From Tenrec ecaudatus (taxonomy: Eukaryota > Chordata > Mammalia > Afrosoricida > Tenrecidae), in the NCBI RefSeq assembly GCF_050624435.1, contig NC_134545.1, forward strand, positions 83,711,563 to 83,775,562: a stretch of 64,000 nt of DNA, written 5' to 3'. Numbering within the stretch: position 1 is the stretch's first letter; every line of letters begins with the position of its first letter. The notes beneath the pieces are model-generated. The model saw only the letters and a list, made by a program, of their open reading frames with translations. It ran no database searches and had not been told where the DNA came from. Position numbers and translations under genes: made by a program. Below are positions 44,295 to 56,370 of this stretch, piece by piece.

Positions 44295-44853
44295 CTGTAC
44301 ACTGGTGCATATGAGGGTTGGAGGTACAGGGAATCCAGGGTGGATGATACCTTCAGGACCAAGGGTGTGAGGGACGATGCTGGGAGAGTGGAGGGTGAGT
44401 GGGTTGGAAAGGGGGAACTGATTACAAGGATCCACATGTGACCTCTTCCCTGGGAGAGGGACAGCAGAGAAGGGGGGAAGGGAGACTCCGGATAGGGCAA
44501 GATATGACAAAATAACGATGTATAAATTACCAAGGGCATATGAGGGAGGGGGGACTGGGGAGGGAGGGGAAAAAAAAAAAGAGGACCTGATGCAAGGGGC
44601 TTAAGTGGAGAGCAAATGCCTTGAGAATGATTGGGGCAGGGAATGTATGGATGTGCTTTATACAGTTGATGTATGTATATGTATGGATTGTGGTAAGAGT
44701 TTTATGAGTCCCTAATAAAATGTAAAAGAAGAAAAGAGAAAAAAATGATTAGGGCAAAGACTGTACAGATGTGCTTTATACAATTGATGTATGTATATGT
44801 ATGAACTGTGAAAAGAATTGTATGAGCCCCAATAAATTGTTTAAAAAAAAAAA
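44295..44853 (+). mobile_element. LINE 3' end with two tails and 15-bp TSD
   Basis: It starts CTGTACACTGGTGCATATGA. A first terminus ends ATGAGTCCCTAATAAAATG near 44722. After a short A-rich spacer, a second 100-bp terminus (GATTAGGGCAAAGACTGTAC ... GAGCCCCAATAAATTG) and poly(A) follow. AAAAGAGATGCCTCT flanks the whole at 44280-44294 and 44854-44868. Confidence 0.93.
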
Positions 44854-44868
44854 AAAAGAGATGCCTCT

Positions 44869-45317
44869 AGCCTCTGAGGTTTGTTTTCCAAGTACATTTG
44901 CAATTACTCATTGAGCACAGAGCTAGCAATAAAAAAATTAATGAAATACAAAACTGAAAGTTCCAGACCAGAAAAAAAAACTGCAGGAATTCTAAGGAAA
45001 AAGATCATGTGGACTGGAGCAGTCTAAGGAATTGGCACTTTTAAGCTGATTTTTGCAGGTTTGTGCCTGGGAAGGTCGAAGAAAGGAAGATAAGGGAATG
45101 CCCCTTGTGTGAGGAAGAGTGAAGAGGCCATGCTGCCACAGGGTGAGTGTGTGATTTAATAGGTACAATAAGGCAAAATTCTGAAACCAGTCGGTGATTC
45201 GCTGTTGGGTGGAGGGTCGCGATGAGTCAGTACTGATTTGATGACACCAACAACTACCACAACGTGCAATCCTGATGCAAATCGCACAAGCATGAAGACA
45301 AAACAATCATTGACCAA
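44869..45317. other. Intergenic sequence
   Basis: A short AfroSINE-like tail (GGTCGCGATGAGTCAGTACT) lies near 45225. Otherwise nothing recognisable. Confidence 0.5.
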
Positions 45318-45445
45318 TTGTGATCATTCAGTTCTGCGTCAGCTTGGCTGGGCCAGGATTCCCAGGGAGGCCTCTCCCATGATGTGACCTAATATATGTA
45401 TTCGACTCCGTGATGGGATCTTCTAAGTGGCCAAGCAGTGAAGTC
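45318..45445 (+). repeat. LTR 5' fragment related to the 14240 solo LTR
   Basis: TGCGTCAGCTTGGCTGGGCC, then TGATGTGACCTAATATATG and GTGATGGGATCTTCTAAG. The order matches the first part of 14240-14839 (TTGTGTCAATTTGACTGGGA ... AATGGGATCAATCGGCTCTA). Confidence 0.55.
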
Positions 45446-45469
45446 CAGTCACCAGTGAAGTTGCTGAAA

Positions 45470-46090
45470 AGGGTATTTACAATGAAGAAGCAGTTGGTCT
45501 TGAAAAATTCTATCATACAATCTCCAGTTTCACTGCTGTCACCAAGGCCATATCTTCCATCTCCTGTTTCTGCCTTGGTTTCCCACTTTGGTATTTCAAT
45601 CAACAGTGATTATCTTGTATATCTGATTGTATATTTGACCGATTTCAGAATGAAGAAGTGTTTTTGAACTCTTCATGTTCTTCATTATGATCTCTTCTGG
45701 TTGGTAGTTTAGTTTCTGGTGCAGAAATTTGTATAATAGTTTTATTAACTGGATTTCCATGTAAACAGAGAGGTATTATCCGATCACAGACAGCATTTCA
45801 ATTCAAGATCTTGAAATACTCTTTTTTATGATGAATGTGACATCACTCCTCTAAAATGTGTCATTCCCAGCGTTGTCAACCATGATTTATCTGATTCGAA
45901 ATGCCCCAAACCAGTTCATTTCATCCCACTAATGATTATATGTAGCATTGATCTTCATAGATTCCATTTCATTTTTGAAGACTGCCAATTTTTCTAGATT
46001 TATACTTCATGCACTCTACGTTCCAATTAGTAATGGATATTTGCATCTCTTTCTTCTAATTTTGAATCGTGCCTCATCAGCAAATGAAGT
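45470..46090 (-). repeat. RTE (BovB-like) LINE fragment
   Basis: ATAGATTCCATTTCATTTTTG, ACTGCCAATTTTTCTAGATT and GCACTCTACGTTCCAATTAG resemble an RTE/BovB antisense region recalled from afrotherian genomes. The frame is broken. Confidence 0.6.
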
Positions 46091-46099
46091 TCCCCAAAG

Positions 46100-47160
46100 C
46101 TTTACTCCCTCCACATCATCTTGTACCCTGCGATGTTACTGAATCAGTTCCAGCAGTTTTCTTGTGGAATCTTTAGGCTCTCCTATGTGAAGGACCATGT
46201 CATCCGCAAATGTAATTGTGCCTCCTCCTTGCGACCTGAGTGCTAATATTTCTCTCTTTGTCTTATTGTTCTCCCTCCGGCTTCCAGAAGCGTGTTGAAT
46301 AGAAGTGGTGGGATACACGCCCTTGTCTCATTCTTGTTCTCAATGGAAACGCGCTCCGCCATTCTCTGTTAATACAATGTTGGCGTCTATTCCTATGTTG
46401 CTGGGAGTTTTCCTGAGGAAAAGGTATTACATTTTACCAAATGCTTTTTCTGCTGCATCAGTTGATGCGGTCATGTGGGTCTTTTCTTTCATTTTATTTA
46501 TGCAGTGATCACATTCATTGCTTTTCTGATGCGGGGCCACCTTGCTAGCCTGCTATAAATCACACTTGATCATGGTGTGACTTTTTTTATATGTTGCTGA
46601 AGTCTATTACCTAGAATTTTATTGAAATTTTTTGCATCTATGTTCGTTAGGGATATTCATCTGGGATTTTTTGTTATGTCTTTTATGTTTTCTCAGTGTG
46701 ACGTGGCCTTAACAGAGAGAGTTCAGGAGTGTTCCCTCCTCTCCTGGTTTTTGAAGATATTGAGTCGTCAGTATCAAGGCTTCTCCGAATGTTTGTTAGA
46801 AAGCTCCAGTGTAGCCAACTGGTCCTGGACTTTTATTTTTTTATTATAGCAGCTTTTGTCATTTCTTTTATAACAGGTCTGTTTCAATTTTATATCTGTG
46901 TTTGTGTTATTTTGGGTAGGTCGTATGTTTACATGAATTTGTCAATTTCATCTAGGTTTTCAAACGTGTTGGAGTTCAAATTTTCATTGTGTGCCAGCGG
47001 TCTGTTTATCTCCATTGGACCATTTGTAATGTCAACAGTTGCGTTTCTCAATTTAGCTATCTGCCTCTTCGTCTTTTTCCTTTTGTCAAACTAGCCAGTG
47101 CTATGTCTATTTTTCTGATTCTCTCCTAGAACCAACTTCTAGTTTTAAGAATTCTTTCTG
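46100..47160 (-). pseudogene. L1 ORF2 (endonuclease/reverse transcriptase) remnant
   Basis: On the minus strand, 46136-46318 translates to a segment containing TITFADDMVLHIGEPKDST and RKLLELIQ. This is the catalytic FADD block of L1 reverse transcriptase. Farther upstream on that strand the antisense wording CCAACTTCTAGTTTTAAGA and TCTCCTAGAACC is typical of L1. Many stops and shifts break it. The 5' endonuclease region is not clearly retained. It continues an old L1 that also covers 47620-49440. Confidence 0.82.
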
Positions 47161-47454
47161 TGGCTTTCCCGGTATCTTCCTTCAGGTCTTTTGAAAGGTT
47201 CTCCTGGTGATTTCTCAGTGGTTATCATATTTGCTGCATACACAATTTACAACTACAACAAAGTGAACATAAAACGTCAACATCATAAATCGATTCCTAA
47301 TACGCTACCCCCTTCTCCATTGGCGTTGGTGTGTCTCCAGTAGGATACGTACGCAACCTCTTTTTGATAACTTGACTCTACTTATTTCTGAATGCTCTTG
47401 CCTTTAAACACAGAGTACTCCGTGGAGTGAAACTCACAAAGCTGGTCTGAAAAG
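47161..47454. other. Old L1-adjacent sequence, not assigned
   Basis: Repeat-like AT-rich sequence that I cannot place with confidence. Confidence 0.4.
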
Positions 47455-47600
47455 CAACAAAAAACCACTGCCGTTGAGTCGATTCGGTAAATCTTTATAG
47501 GAGTGTTCGCATCTTCTTCCTGTGGTGAGACTGCCGAGCTCCAGCCACTGACCTTTTCGTTAGCGACGCAAAGCCTAGCAAGGTGCCGCTAGGGTTAGTC
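47455..47600 (-). repeat. AfroSINE, diverged
   Basis: ACCACTGCCGTTGAGTCGAT, AGCTCCAGCCACTGACCTTT, AAGGTGCCGCTAGGGTTAG, reversed. Confidence 0.8.
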
Positions 47601-47619
47601 TGCTAATGGCAAATTCCCA

Positions 47620-47875
47620 AGGTTTCTGTTTGTTTGGAAATGTCTTGATTTCCACCTAATTCTTGAATTACACTTTCGTTGAGTAAAGTATTCTTTGTCG
47701 GTAAATGTCTGGCTCGGTATTTTATGTGTTTCGCCATTGTGTTCTGGCCCTTATGGTTTCTGGGGAGAAATCAGCATAGATTTTTATGTGAGACCCTTGG
47801 TAGGCTATATTACATTTTTCTCTTGCTGATGTTAGAATTCTCTTCTTGCCTTTGCTTTTCAAGAATTTTATTAGG
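47620..47875 (-). repeat. Old L1 segment, left of a LINE insertion
   Basis: TTTGGAAATGTCTTGATTTC, TTCTGGGGAGAAATCAGCAT and TTTCTCTTGCTGATGTTAG are typical of old L1 read antisense. The sequence resumes after the insertion at 49036. Confidence 0.65.
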
Positions 47876-49035
47876 GAAACCCAAATGAAAACTGAGCATG
47901 ATAGTGGGACAAGAGGAAAGGCAAAGGAAATAGAGGAAAGAGCCAGTAGGCAAAGGGCATTTATAGAGGTCTAATTACAGGCATGTACATATGTAAACAT
48001 ATTTATAGAAGAGGATGGGAAAATAGATCTGTGTGCATATATTCTTAGGTTTAATATTAAGGTAGCAGATGGACATTGGGTCTCCACTCAAGTACTCCCT
48101 CAATGCAAGAATGCTTTGATCTATTACACTAGCATTCTATGATGCTCACCTTCCCAACATAATCGCTGAAGACAAAGCGGGTAAGTAAGCAAATGTGGTG
48201 AAGAAAGCTGATGGTGCCCGACTATCAAAAGATATAGTGTCTGGGGTCTTAAAGGCTTGAAGGTAAACAAGCGGCCATCTAGCTCAGAAGCAACAATGCC
48301 CACATGGAAGAAGCACACCAGCTGGTGTGATCACAAGGTGTCAAAGGTATCAGACATCATCAGAACAAAAAATCATATCATTGTGAATGAGAGGGAGAGT
48401 GCAGAGTGGAGACCCAAAACCCATTGGTAGGCCACTGGACATCCCCCTACAGAGGGTCTCGGGGAAGAGACGAGCCAGGGTGTGATGTAGCAACGATGAG
48501 ACATACAACTTTTCTCTAGTTCCTAAATGCTTCCTCCCTATTCCACTATCATGATCCCAAGCTTTCCTTACAAATCTGGCTAGACCAGAGGATGTACGCT
48601 GGTACAGATAGGAACTGGAAGCACAGGGAATCCAGGGCGGATGATCCTTTCAGGACCAGTGGTAAGAGTGGTGGTACTAGGAGGGTGGGGAGAGGATGGG
48701 TTGGAAAGGAGAAACCGATTACAAGGATCTACATAAAACCTCCTCCCTGGGGAACAGATAACAAAAAAGTGGGTGAAAGGAGACGTCAGATAGTGCGAGA
48801 TATGAGAAAATAATAATTTATAAATTATCAAGGGTTCATGAGGGAGGGGGAACAGGGAGGGAGGGGGGAAATGAGGAGCTGATGCCTGGGATTTAAGTGG
48901 AGAGCAAATGTTTTGAGAATGATGAGGGCAATGAATATACATATGTGCTTTCCACAATTGATGTGTGTATGGATTGTGATAAAAGTTGTATGATTCCCCT
49001 AATAAAATGATAAAAAAAAAATTTTTAATTTTAAA
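47876..49035 (+). mobile_element. LINE 3' end, 1.16 kb, with 15-bp TSD
   Basis: This 5'-truncated copy runs from GAAACCCAAATGAAAACTGA to CCCCTAATAAAATG and an A-rich tail. It is flanked by AAGAATTTTATTAGG at 47861-47875 and 49036-49050. It sits inside an old L1. Confidence 0.95.
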
Positions 49036-49440
49036 AAGAATTTTATTAGGATATGCTGTGGAGTTGATCTTTTAATGTCTCTTCTGATATAAAAAGCTTT
49101 TAGGCTTGGTTCTCTGCTCATGTCTGGGGAACTCACTCTGGTTACATCTTGGAAATGTGTTTCTGTAGCTTTATTCTTGTCATGGTTTCTGGGATTCCAG
49201 CCATTCTAAGATAAGATTATTAATTAAATCCCAAATTACCTTCCAGGGTTGTTCACTTTTTTGTTGTTCTTTTCTTTGTTTCTCTTCAGACTTGATCAAT
49301 TCCGCTATTTTGCCTTCTAGGTAGTTCACTATCTTCTGTCTTCTCAGTTCTATGGCTAATTTTTCTCCTGATCTTTCTAATGCACGTATTTTATTCTTCC
49401 CCATCAATAATTCTATCTCTCTTTTTAAGATATATTTTCA
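49036..49440 (-). pseudogene. L1 remnant including an ORF1-like segment
   Basis: The minus-strand frame at 49180-49407 ends EEKQRKEQQKSEQPWKVIWD followed by LINNLILEWLE. This resembles the L1 ORF1 pattern of a coiled coil followed by 'W-DLI-R-NI-I-G'. The rest of ORF1 is not visible. It is fossil sequence. Confidence 0.6.
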
Positions 49441-50608
49441 GTTTCTTTGTTAAGTCTCATTTTGCCCCTCCCCTTTGTCCTGAACTCTGCTAGTTGGTGT
49501 TCTGTGTGCTTTTTGCTTTCTTTAAACATATTCAGCATCAAAGAGTGAAAATTAGTAATTCTTTGCATTATCCTGGCTTACACAGCCGAAATGTCCTCTT
49601 CTTCATATTTTGCTTTTGGTTGATCCTTCTTATCATCTTATAATGCTGTGTGTTTTACTAACATTTGTTGAACTTGGTCCCTTTTTTTTTTTTTTTGGCT
49701 TAAAACTTTGCATTCTGTTTGTTGGGAGATAATCTTCTGATTGGGCACCCTGGTGGGACAGCTGCCAAGCAGTCTGCTGCCAAGTAAAATCTGGGACTCA
49801 CACCCGTTAGTCAGTCTTCTGAAGAAATGCCTAGTAGGTCTCCACAATGCCTCACATCCATGGAAACTTCAAAAGGCAGGTCCCACGGACCCCAGAGGTG
49901 ACTTCAGAGTTAGAGTGACCCAGTAGTAGTGGGCCTGTTATCTTATTTATATGGCACTCTTATCCTTAGGTGTTTTATTTTTGGTTTTGCTTTTTTCTTT
50001 TTCCCTGCTGTTTCTGAAATTCTGCATTCTTCGTCCTTGGAATTCAATGGACATGCTCACTGGGTTAGTTGTTCAGTGACATCATCACATCAGTGAGGCC
50101 CAATTTCCCTGTTTCCTGTGACATTGTGGAGCTTTCCATGTTTTCCCCTCACCAGTGCACTGACACTTCCAACGTGTCCGCCATGGGCCACCATCTTTGT
50201 CTCTGGTCTGTTCCTCCTTCTCCTAATGTCCATCTGTTACGGTGCTCAGCAAGACAAGAGCACTTTCACACAGCACCGTGGTCTCCCTTCTCCCTCTCCA
50301 CTCCCAATTATCTGACCCAGGAAACCCCACAGCCAATTTGCACTACCTAAAAAATTAATAAATCAGGCCAGAGCTTCCGCAGATTATCTCTTTTTCTGTG
50401 TTGTTTTTGGGGCATTAGACAGGTCCCATCCCAAAATGGCTGTAGTGATCAAATACCTTCAGTGTTATCAGAGAGGAACTCTGGACTTCTGAGTCAATCT
50501 TGTTCCTCTTCTCCCCACTTCTGCACTCACCCCACCTCTCCAGAACCTCAACTATTGAATGAAGTTCTGAGATCTGTCTATGATTGTTTTCATTCATTTT
50601 TCAGTGAG
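49441..50608. other. Intergenic sequence
   Basis: Possible degraded L1 up to about 49680 and a poly(T) run near 49681. A faint AfroSINE-like head may be near 49745. Otherwise nothing recognised. Confidence 0.45.
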
Positions 50609-51129
50609 TGCGTTAGTCTGGGTAAACTAGGGAAACAAATCCACAGAAACTCATACATATATAAGAGAGACAGCTTTACATAAAGAGTAAGTGTCCATTA
50701 AGAAAGCATCCCAACTTAGTTCTGTCCAAGCCCATATATCCAACATTAGTCCATATGTCCGACACTAATCTACAAAGTCTTCCTTCATCTCACAAAACAC
50801 AATGACACTGACTGCAGGAGGAAAGCCGAGTCAGTGAGTGTGTAAGCATCTCAGCGCTGGCAGGGGTCTCCACACGGCTGCTCCAGCACCCAGGGCTGCA
50901 TCGGGGTAGGTGCATGTGCCTTCTCCACAGGAATGTCTCACAGGAAGTGAGCCTTGCCAGCTGAAGCAGGGAAGTGGCTAAAGCAGCTGCACCCTGGTCT
51001 GACCATCAGACAGCAAGAGACCTGAGAACTAGAAAGGTGAGGCTCACCAAGCCATTTATCAATCCCCCATTCAATTAATCCCACATGTGCTTATCGGCCA
51101 GGTTAGTACAATAAACCTTAACTACATCA
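50609..51129 (+). mobile_element. LTR of chimeric type, 521 bp, with 5-bp TSD GTGAG
   Basis: Start TGCGTTAGTCTGGGTAAACT, end CAATAAACCTTAACTACATCA. GTGAG lies at 50604-50608 and 51130-51134. The first 330 bp match the 59364/18891 type. The last 180 bp match the 26032/32307 type (AAGGTGAGGCTCACCAAGCC, CAATTAATCCCACATGTGC). Confidence 0.88.
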
Positions 51130-52242
51130 GTGAGTTAGTTGCTGGAGGAATAAATTAGAGCATCCACTCAGTCCACCATCTTGCCCTGCATGAATTATGT
51201 ATTTTAATCACAGAAGAATATGTGGAATATATACTTGTAATTGCTTAAATAAAATACTTCTGAGATCATATAATTGCTTAACAGTAGAATTGTTTTGTAA
51301 AACATTTCTGCATTGAATTACATTGTTAGTAACTGTAGAAAAAAGGTGTTTTTTAAATTTTCCTTAGTATTTTCCTTTAGTTACTACCTCATTCTCAAAA
51401 AAACTATGGATTATGTTTACAATGCTAAATTATGATACAATAACTAAAACACTAGAAATTTTATAAAATAAGCAATTGGAAAATATATCATCAGCAATAA
51501 AGACAATAATGCATGCCCAAAGTGTGGGCAGAGTAAACCATGTGATTGGAAGTGCCATTGTAATTAAATAAGTATGATATCTATGACATCTCTGACTTCT
51601 AAAAGTAAATTAGCATAAAGCTTGAGCTTGAGAGGTACATAGATACATGTAAGCTGAGCTTTTGAAAAATAGTCTATGTTCTTATAAATCATATATTTAT
51701 TATTTATATATTTCAGAAAAATATGTAATAGTTACCATGTACATATGTTTGTGTATCTATGTACACCTATATACTATGTAACTACGGGGATATTTTTATA
51801 AAAATAATAAATTTCTGCTAAAACGCTGCACAGAAATTTTATAAACAATCATCGTGACGTCACTGCCCCTGACAGTGTCACCCAGTGCAGCCTGCACCCC
51901 CACCCCCATCAATGAGGCCACCCACCGAGTGAGAAGACTATAAGCATGGTGTCATCAGCAAACTGAGGAATTTAACATGAAGAGAGCAAAGGTAAAGGAA
52001 AGGTCTCAGGCAAGGCATGGCTGAGTGTCTCGGTTTCCTCGTGAATAAAATCAAAGTGGAGGACAATGTATAATAATCTTCAGGTTGTGCTACAGACAGC
52101 TCTGATAAGAGTGAAGCCGTCAGCTGGCAGTGACCGGGCCATACTGGTGAATGCTGATAAAGGGTCAAAGGGAGCAAAGATTTAAGACAAAAAAATAAAA
52201 AGGAGAAAACAGTTTGAATGAATTGAGGAGGCATATTGGAGG
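51130..52242. other. Intergenic sequence, no feature recognised
   Basis: AT-rich with tandem TATATT-type words near 51700; no element or exon identified. Confidence 0.5.
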
Positions 52243-52370
52243 GAGCCCTGGTAGCATAGTGGTTATAAGTTGAGCTATTAACCTAAGGTCAGCAGTTCAA
52301 AACTCCCAGCTCTCTTCAGGAGAAAAGTGAGGCTTTCTACTCCCATAAAGAGGTATAGTCACCTTACCGT
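52243..52370 (+). repeat. AfroSINE, 3'-truncated
   Basis: GAGCCCTGGTAGCATAGTGG, AACCTAAGGTCAGCAGTTC, GTGAGGCTTTCTACTCCCAT. The tail is lost. Confidence 0.92.
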
Positions 52371-52549
52371 TCTACCGCATCTGACTGCTCACAGCAGGTA
52401 CCAGCGGGGCGCTGATTATACTGTGTTAGGCCACCTCATGGGCATCACCAGGCCCTAACTGCCAGACCACTGAAGATGCTAGCCGAGTCAGGTTAACACA
52501 GACTCTAGCCATTCCATGATCAATAAGGATGTTTTGGCAATGGAGACTA

Positions 52550-52925
52550 TATGAGTTTATTACTGCTACTCTAACAAATGGCCCTCAGCTTACTGGTTTA
52601 AGATAACCGAATTCTGGTTCTGAGGGTCAGAAGTCTCATCCGGCTAAAAAACAAGGTTTTGGCAGAAACTGCATTCCTTCCAGCGATTCTTAGAGTTCAT
52701 TCCCTCGTCTTTTTCAGCTTCTAGAGGCCATCTACATCCCTTGGTTCTTGGGTCACCCTCCCCCCACCTTCAAAGCCAGCCCTGTCGTATCTTCCATCTC
52801 TCTCTGATTCTGATCCTCTTCCATCTGCAACTTTAATCACCCGTCCTTACAACGTCACATGTTCACAGGTCACAAAGATTAGGGTATGGACCTCTTTGGG
52901 GACGGGATTCTGTCAATCACAGAGA
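52550..52925 (+). repeat. Ancient mammalian interspersed repeat
   Basis: TTATTACTGCTACTCTAACA, TTCTGGTTCTGAGGGTCAGA, GCAGAAACTGCATTCCTTCC, CTTCTAGAGGCCATCTACAT and ATGGACCTCTTTGGGGACGG follow a known mammalian repeat whose name I cannot fix. Relatives are at 59336/59865 and 61520. Confidence 0.6.
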
Positions 52926-53099
52926 CACTACAACGGAAAACTCTGGCATCCTGCCCTCTCGCACAAGCTCCTGGTGATTCTGTCCAGTTGTTTAACCTTT
53001 TCGTTGTAAATTGGATGGATGCTTACAGAGCAAATTAGTTTTCATTCAATAACTCATGCACATTCTGTTTCGTGCCATGGATTACAAGCCTCATAATGC
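52926..53099. other. Intergenic sequence, no feature recognised
   Basis: Nothing identifiable. Confidence 0.4.
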
Positions 53100-53650
<551 letters not shown>

Positions 53651-53699
53651 TGCTCACATGAGAAGCCGTCAATACTGCAACTTAGACGGGTGTTCACAG

Positions 53700-53879
53700 T
53701 TTCTCAGAAACCAGTTGCTACTCATCAAAGTAGGACTTAGAACTTGGTCTTTTGAGTGTGTTATACAAAACCGTAATCTTTACAGAAGCAGATTGGTTTG
53801 GCTTATATCGTTCTCCCATAGTGGCTGGTGTTTTCAACTACCAGTCTTTCAAGTTAGCAGTCTAGTACTTTAACCCTAA
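53700..53879 (-). repeat. AfroSINE, heavily diverged
   Basis: CTTTACAGAAGCAGATTGG, TCTCCCATAGTGGCTGGTGT, AACTACCAGTCTTTCAAG and TTAGCAGTCTAGTACTTTAA follow the reversed SINE. Confidence 0.65.
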
Positions 53880-54078
53880 TGACACAAAGTCAAATCCACT
53901 GCTGTTGATCAATTCTCACTCATAGCAACCTATAGGACAAAGTAGAATTGCTCCATAGGGTTTCCTTCTGGAAGCAGACAGCCTCATCTTTCTCCTGAGG
54001 AGTGATTGGTGGGTTAGAACTGGCAACCTTGTGGTTAGGAGCCCAGTGCTTAACCCACTGTGCCACGAGAGCTCTGAA
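53880..54078 (-). repeat. AfroSINE
   Basis: TCTCACTCATAGCAACCTAT, GCTCCATAGGGTTTCCTTCT, ACTGGCAACCTTGTGGTTAG, GTGCCACGAGAGCTCT, reversed. Confidence 0.93.
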
Positions 54079-54329
54079 ATAATGGTATGTACATAAAGAA
54101 ATAAACAGGTAATTCTTAACCCTGGAGAAAATAAAATTTGTGTAAGAAAGAAACTTTAATCAAAGCTTAGCTGTGACTATTTTTCACAATATTAGAAAAC
54201 CTTAAATATTTCCTCATAGAAAATTACCACTATATTGGAAAATAAGGGACGGGGAAGAGGGCAGAGCAGTATAAGAGAAATCCGCATCTCCTAAGAAGGC
54301 AATCAATATGTAACAACCAAAATCAATTC

Positions 54330-54700
54330 TGAGACTGTGAAATACCTCGTGACATGGACAAAATTGGAAGATACTATGCTCAGCAAAGGTAGTCAATTTC
54401 ATAAAGATAAATATTTGATGACACCATTATTATAAAGCGGGGGAAAGAAACAAGAAAAAATGGTTTTCACACCAAAGGAAAAGACTTTGAAGAGTATGAT
54501 GAGACTGAGGTTGGAGGGGGGAGGAGGAAGGGGAGGAAAGGAGGAGAGCGGGAGAAGATGGAGAGAGAGCTGCATACGTGGGGCAGGCGGGGGGTACACC
54601 GGGATACAGTCACTCTCCTCCAGGATGGGCTGTGCCTCTCTTTGTGCGTGTGAAACTCCACAAATGAATGTGAAAAATAATGTTTACTGTATTAATTGGG
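54330..54700 (+). repeat. L1 3' UTR segment
   Basis: ACATGGACAAAATTGGAAGA, TACTATGCTCAGCAAAGGTA and GATGACACCATTATTATAAA follow the known old-L1 3' order. Confidence 0.65.
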
Positions 54701-55059
54701 AGTGAATACTCATATCATACCATCCCATAGTTCAATTATGTCCAGCAGAATTGTAAAATTGTGATTTCCATGCATTTGTTTTCTTCCTGGACTCCTTGAC
54801 ATCGTCTCCCACTTACCCACCACCACCCCTCTTACCCCCACCCCACCCCCACAACCCTTCTGCTACTTGCTGTCCCTATAGGTTCATCAGTCCTGGGTGT
54901 CATAGACTGACGCACAGGAACACGTATAGCACAACATCAAGAGAGTGACCTCCAATGATATAACACCTCTGAGACACGCCCTACTACGAATAAACAACAG
55001 CACAACAAAACAAAACAAAAATGTTGAAAACCAAATCAGGTCCAACATGAACCAGAAGG
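54701..55059. other. Intergenic sequence, no feature recognised
   Basis: Includes a C-rich (CCACCC) run near 54830. No exon. Confidence 0.45.
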
Positions 55060-55600
55060 GGAATCAACTCACAAGGTTTTAACTGCTCCAGTCAGATTCA
55101 TGCCTTTGGTCTCCAATATGCACCTCTCTGGTGCACTCTGCTTAGTAACCACTAGCTTCCCGTCCCTCGGTTTTGGACAGAGGGGGTTCTCCGGAGGCTT
55201 ACTTCCTATGTCGTTCCCACAAATGAATCTTGGGTTCCCACTGTCATCCACAGCCTTTTGCAAATCGGATGCTCACAATTTGGGCTCTGATGCTAATCCC
55301 TCTTCAACTTCAGATGATATGATGATATGATTTACAATTCTTAGGTGTGCTTTTCCATTTGGACTTAGTTGACATCTCACTTAGAGGGCTACTTGTTTGG
55401 AGACAAGCCTTGAAGACCCCGGATGCTATTTTATCTGATAGCCAGGCACCATCTAATTTCTTCACCACATTGTGCTTATCACCCGTATCTTCTGTGTTCC
55501 CTTCCTGAGGACAAGTATGGAGCAGGGCCATGATGTAAGAACTACTTGTTCTTAAGTTGAAGCTGGGATGCAATGTGAGCCCCAAACCCATTCCTGTATT
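55060..55600 (-). repeat. Older LINE-related 3' sequence
   Basis: GAAGACCCCGGATGCTATTT then ATCTGATAGCCAGGCACCAT and TTTCTTCACCACATTGTGC match the central block of the AATAAA-tailed LINE in reverse, with much divergence. The upstream part (55060-55330) resembles 27320-27780. Confidence 0.7.
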
Positions 55601-55969
55601 GACGGGTTTTTAAAATTTTTATGATTGCGAGTTAATACATATATTATTCCATGGTTCAGTGACATCAAGAAGAAATTCATTTTAAACTTTAAAAAGAGAG
55701 AGAGAAGGGTCCCAGTCTCAAAAAGCCTGCAGTTTCCTCACCTATCAGAGCTCAACACTGGTCTGAGTAGTTAAAAGAGGAGACGTAAAGTTCAAACTGA
55801 CTTCAATTATTTGTGATGCACGAGCTAGTTTCAAAAGAAGGAAAAGGAGGGGGAGCCGGAGGAAGAGAAGGAGGACTCTGAGAGAGAAATCTCAGACTTA
55901 AAACTGTTGCCTCTAAAGAAGGAGGATCGGAGTTAGGGAAGGGTAGGCCTGAGGACTGTTCTTCCCCTG
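55601..55969. other. Intergenic sequence, no feature recognised
   Basis: Contains GA-rich sequence at 55690-55890. No exon. Confidence 0.45.
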
Positions 55970-56205
55970 TGGTTATGCTTTGGGCTGCTAACCACGAGGT
56001 CAAGAATTTGAACCCACCAGTTGTTCTGAGGAAGAGGGATGAGGTTTTCTGTTCCCATTAAAGATTTAGAGCCTAATATATATGTATATATTTACAGCCT
56101 CAGAACCCCAAAAAAGATTTACAGGCTTAGAAACCCAAAAGGACCATTCCACTCAGCCCTATTGGGTCGCTATAAGTACAAACTGACTCCAGGCCGGTGA
56201 GGTTT
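55970..56205 (+). repeat. AfroSINE with AT-rich internal expansion
   Basis: GGGCTGCTAACCACGAGGTC, GATGAGGTTTTCTGTTCCCA, GGCTTAGAAACCCAAAAGGA, GGTCGCTATAAGTACAAACT. The middle AAAGATTTA-type unit appears twice around 56058 and 56113. Confidence 0.85.
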
Positions 56206-56221
56206 CGCCCTGCAGATTGTT

Positions 56222-56370
56222 TACCTGTGGATTAGGTGTGGGGATGCTAAGCCTTTCCTTAGGAAAAGGGGGTACTGTTTTCTCCTATAAAGATTTATAG
56301 TCTCAGAAACCCTATCTTGGGTTACTATGAGGCAGGACCAATTCCATGGCAGTGGATGTGGTTTCGGATA
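56222..56370 (+). repeat. AfroSINE, diverged
   Basis: AAAGATTTATAGTCTCAGAA then ACTATGAGGCAGGACCAATT. The head is poorly preserved. Confidence 0.65.

Noticed and set aside
46305..47094. Plus-strand frames of 60-120 codons rich in Phe/Leu
   Set aside because: They are antisense to the degraded L1 ORF2, where a T-rich strand gives hydrophobic nonsense frames.
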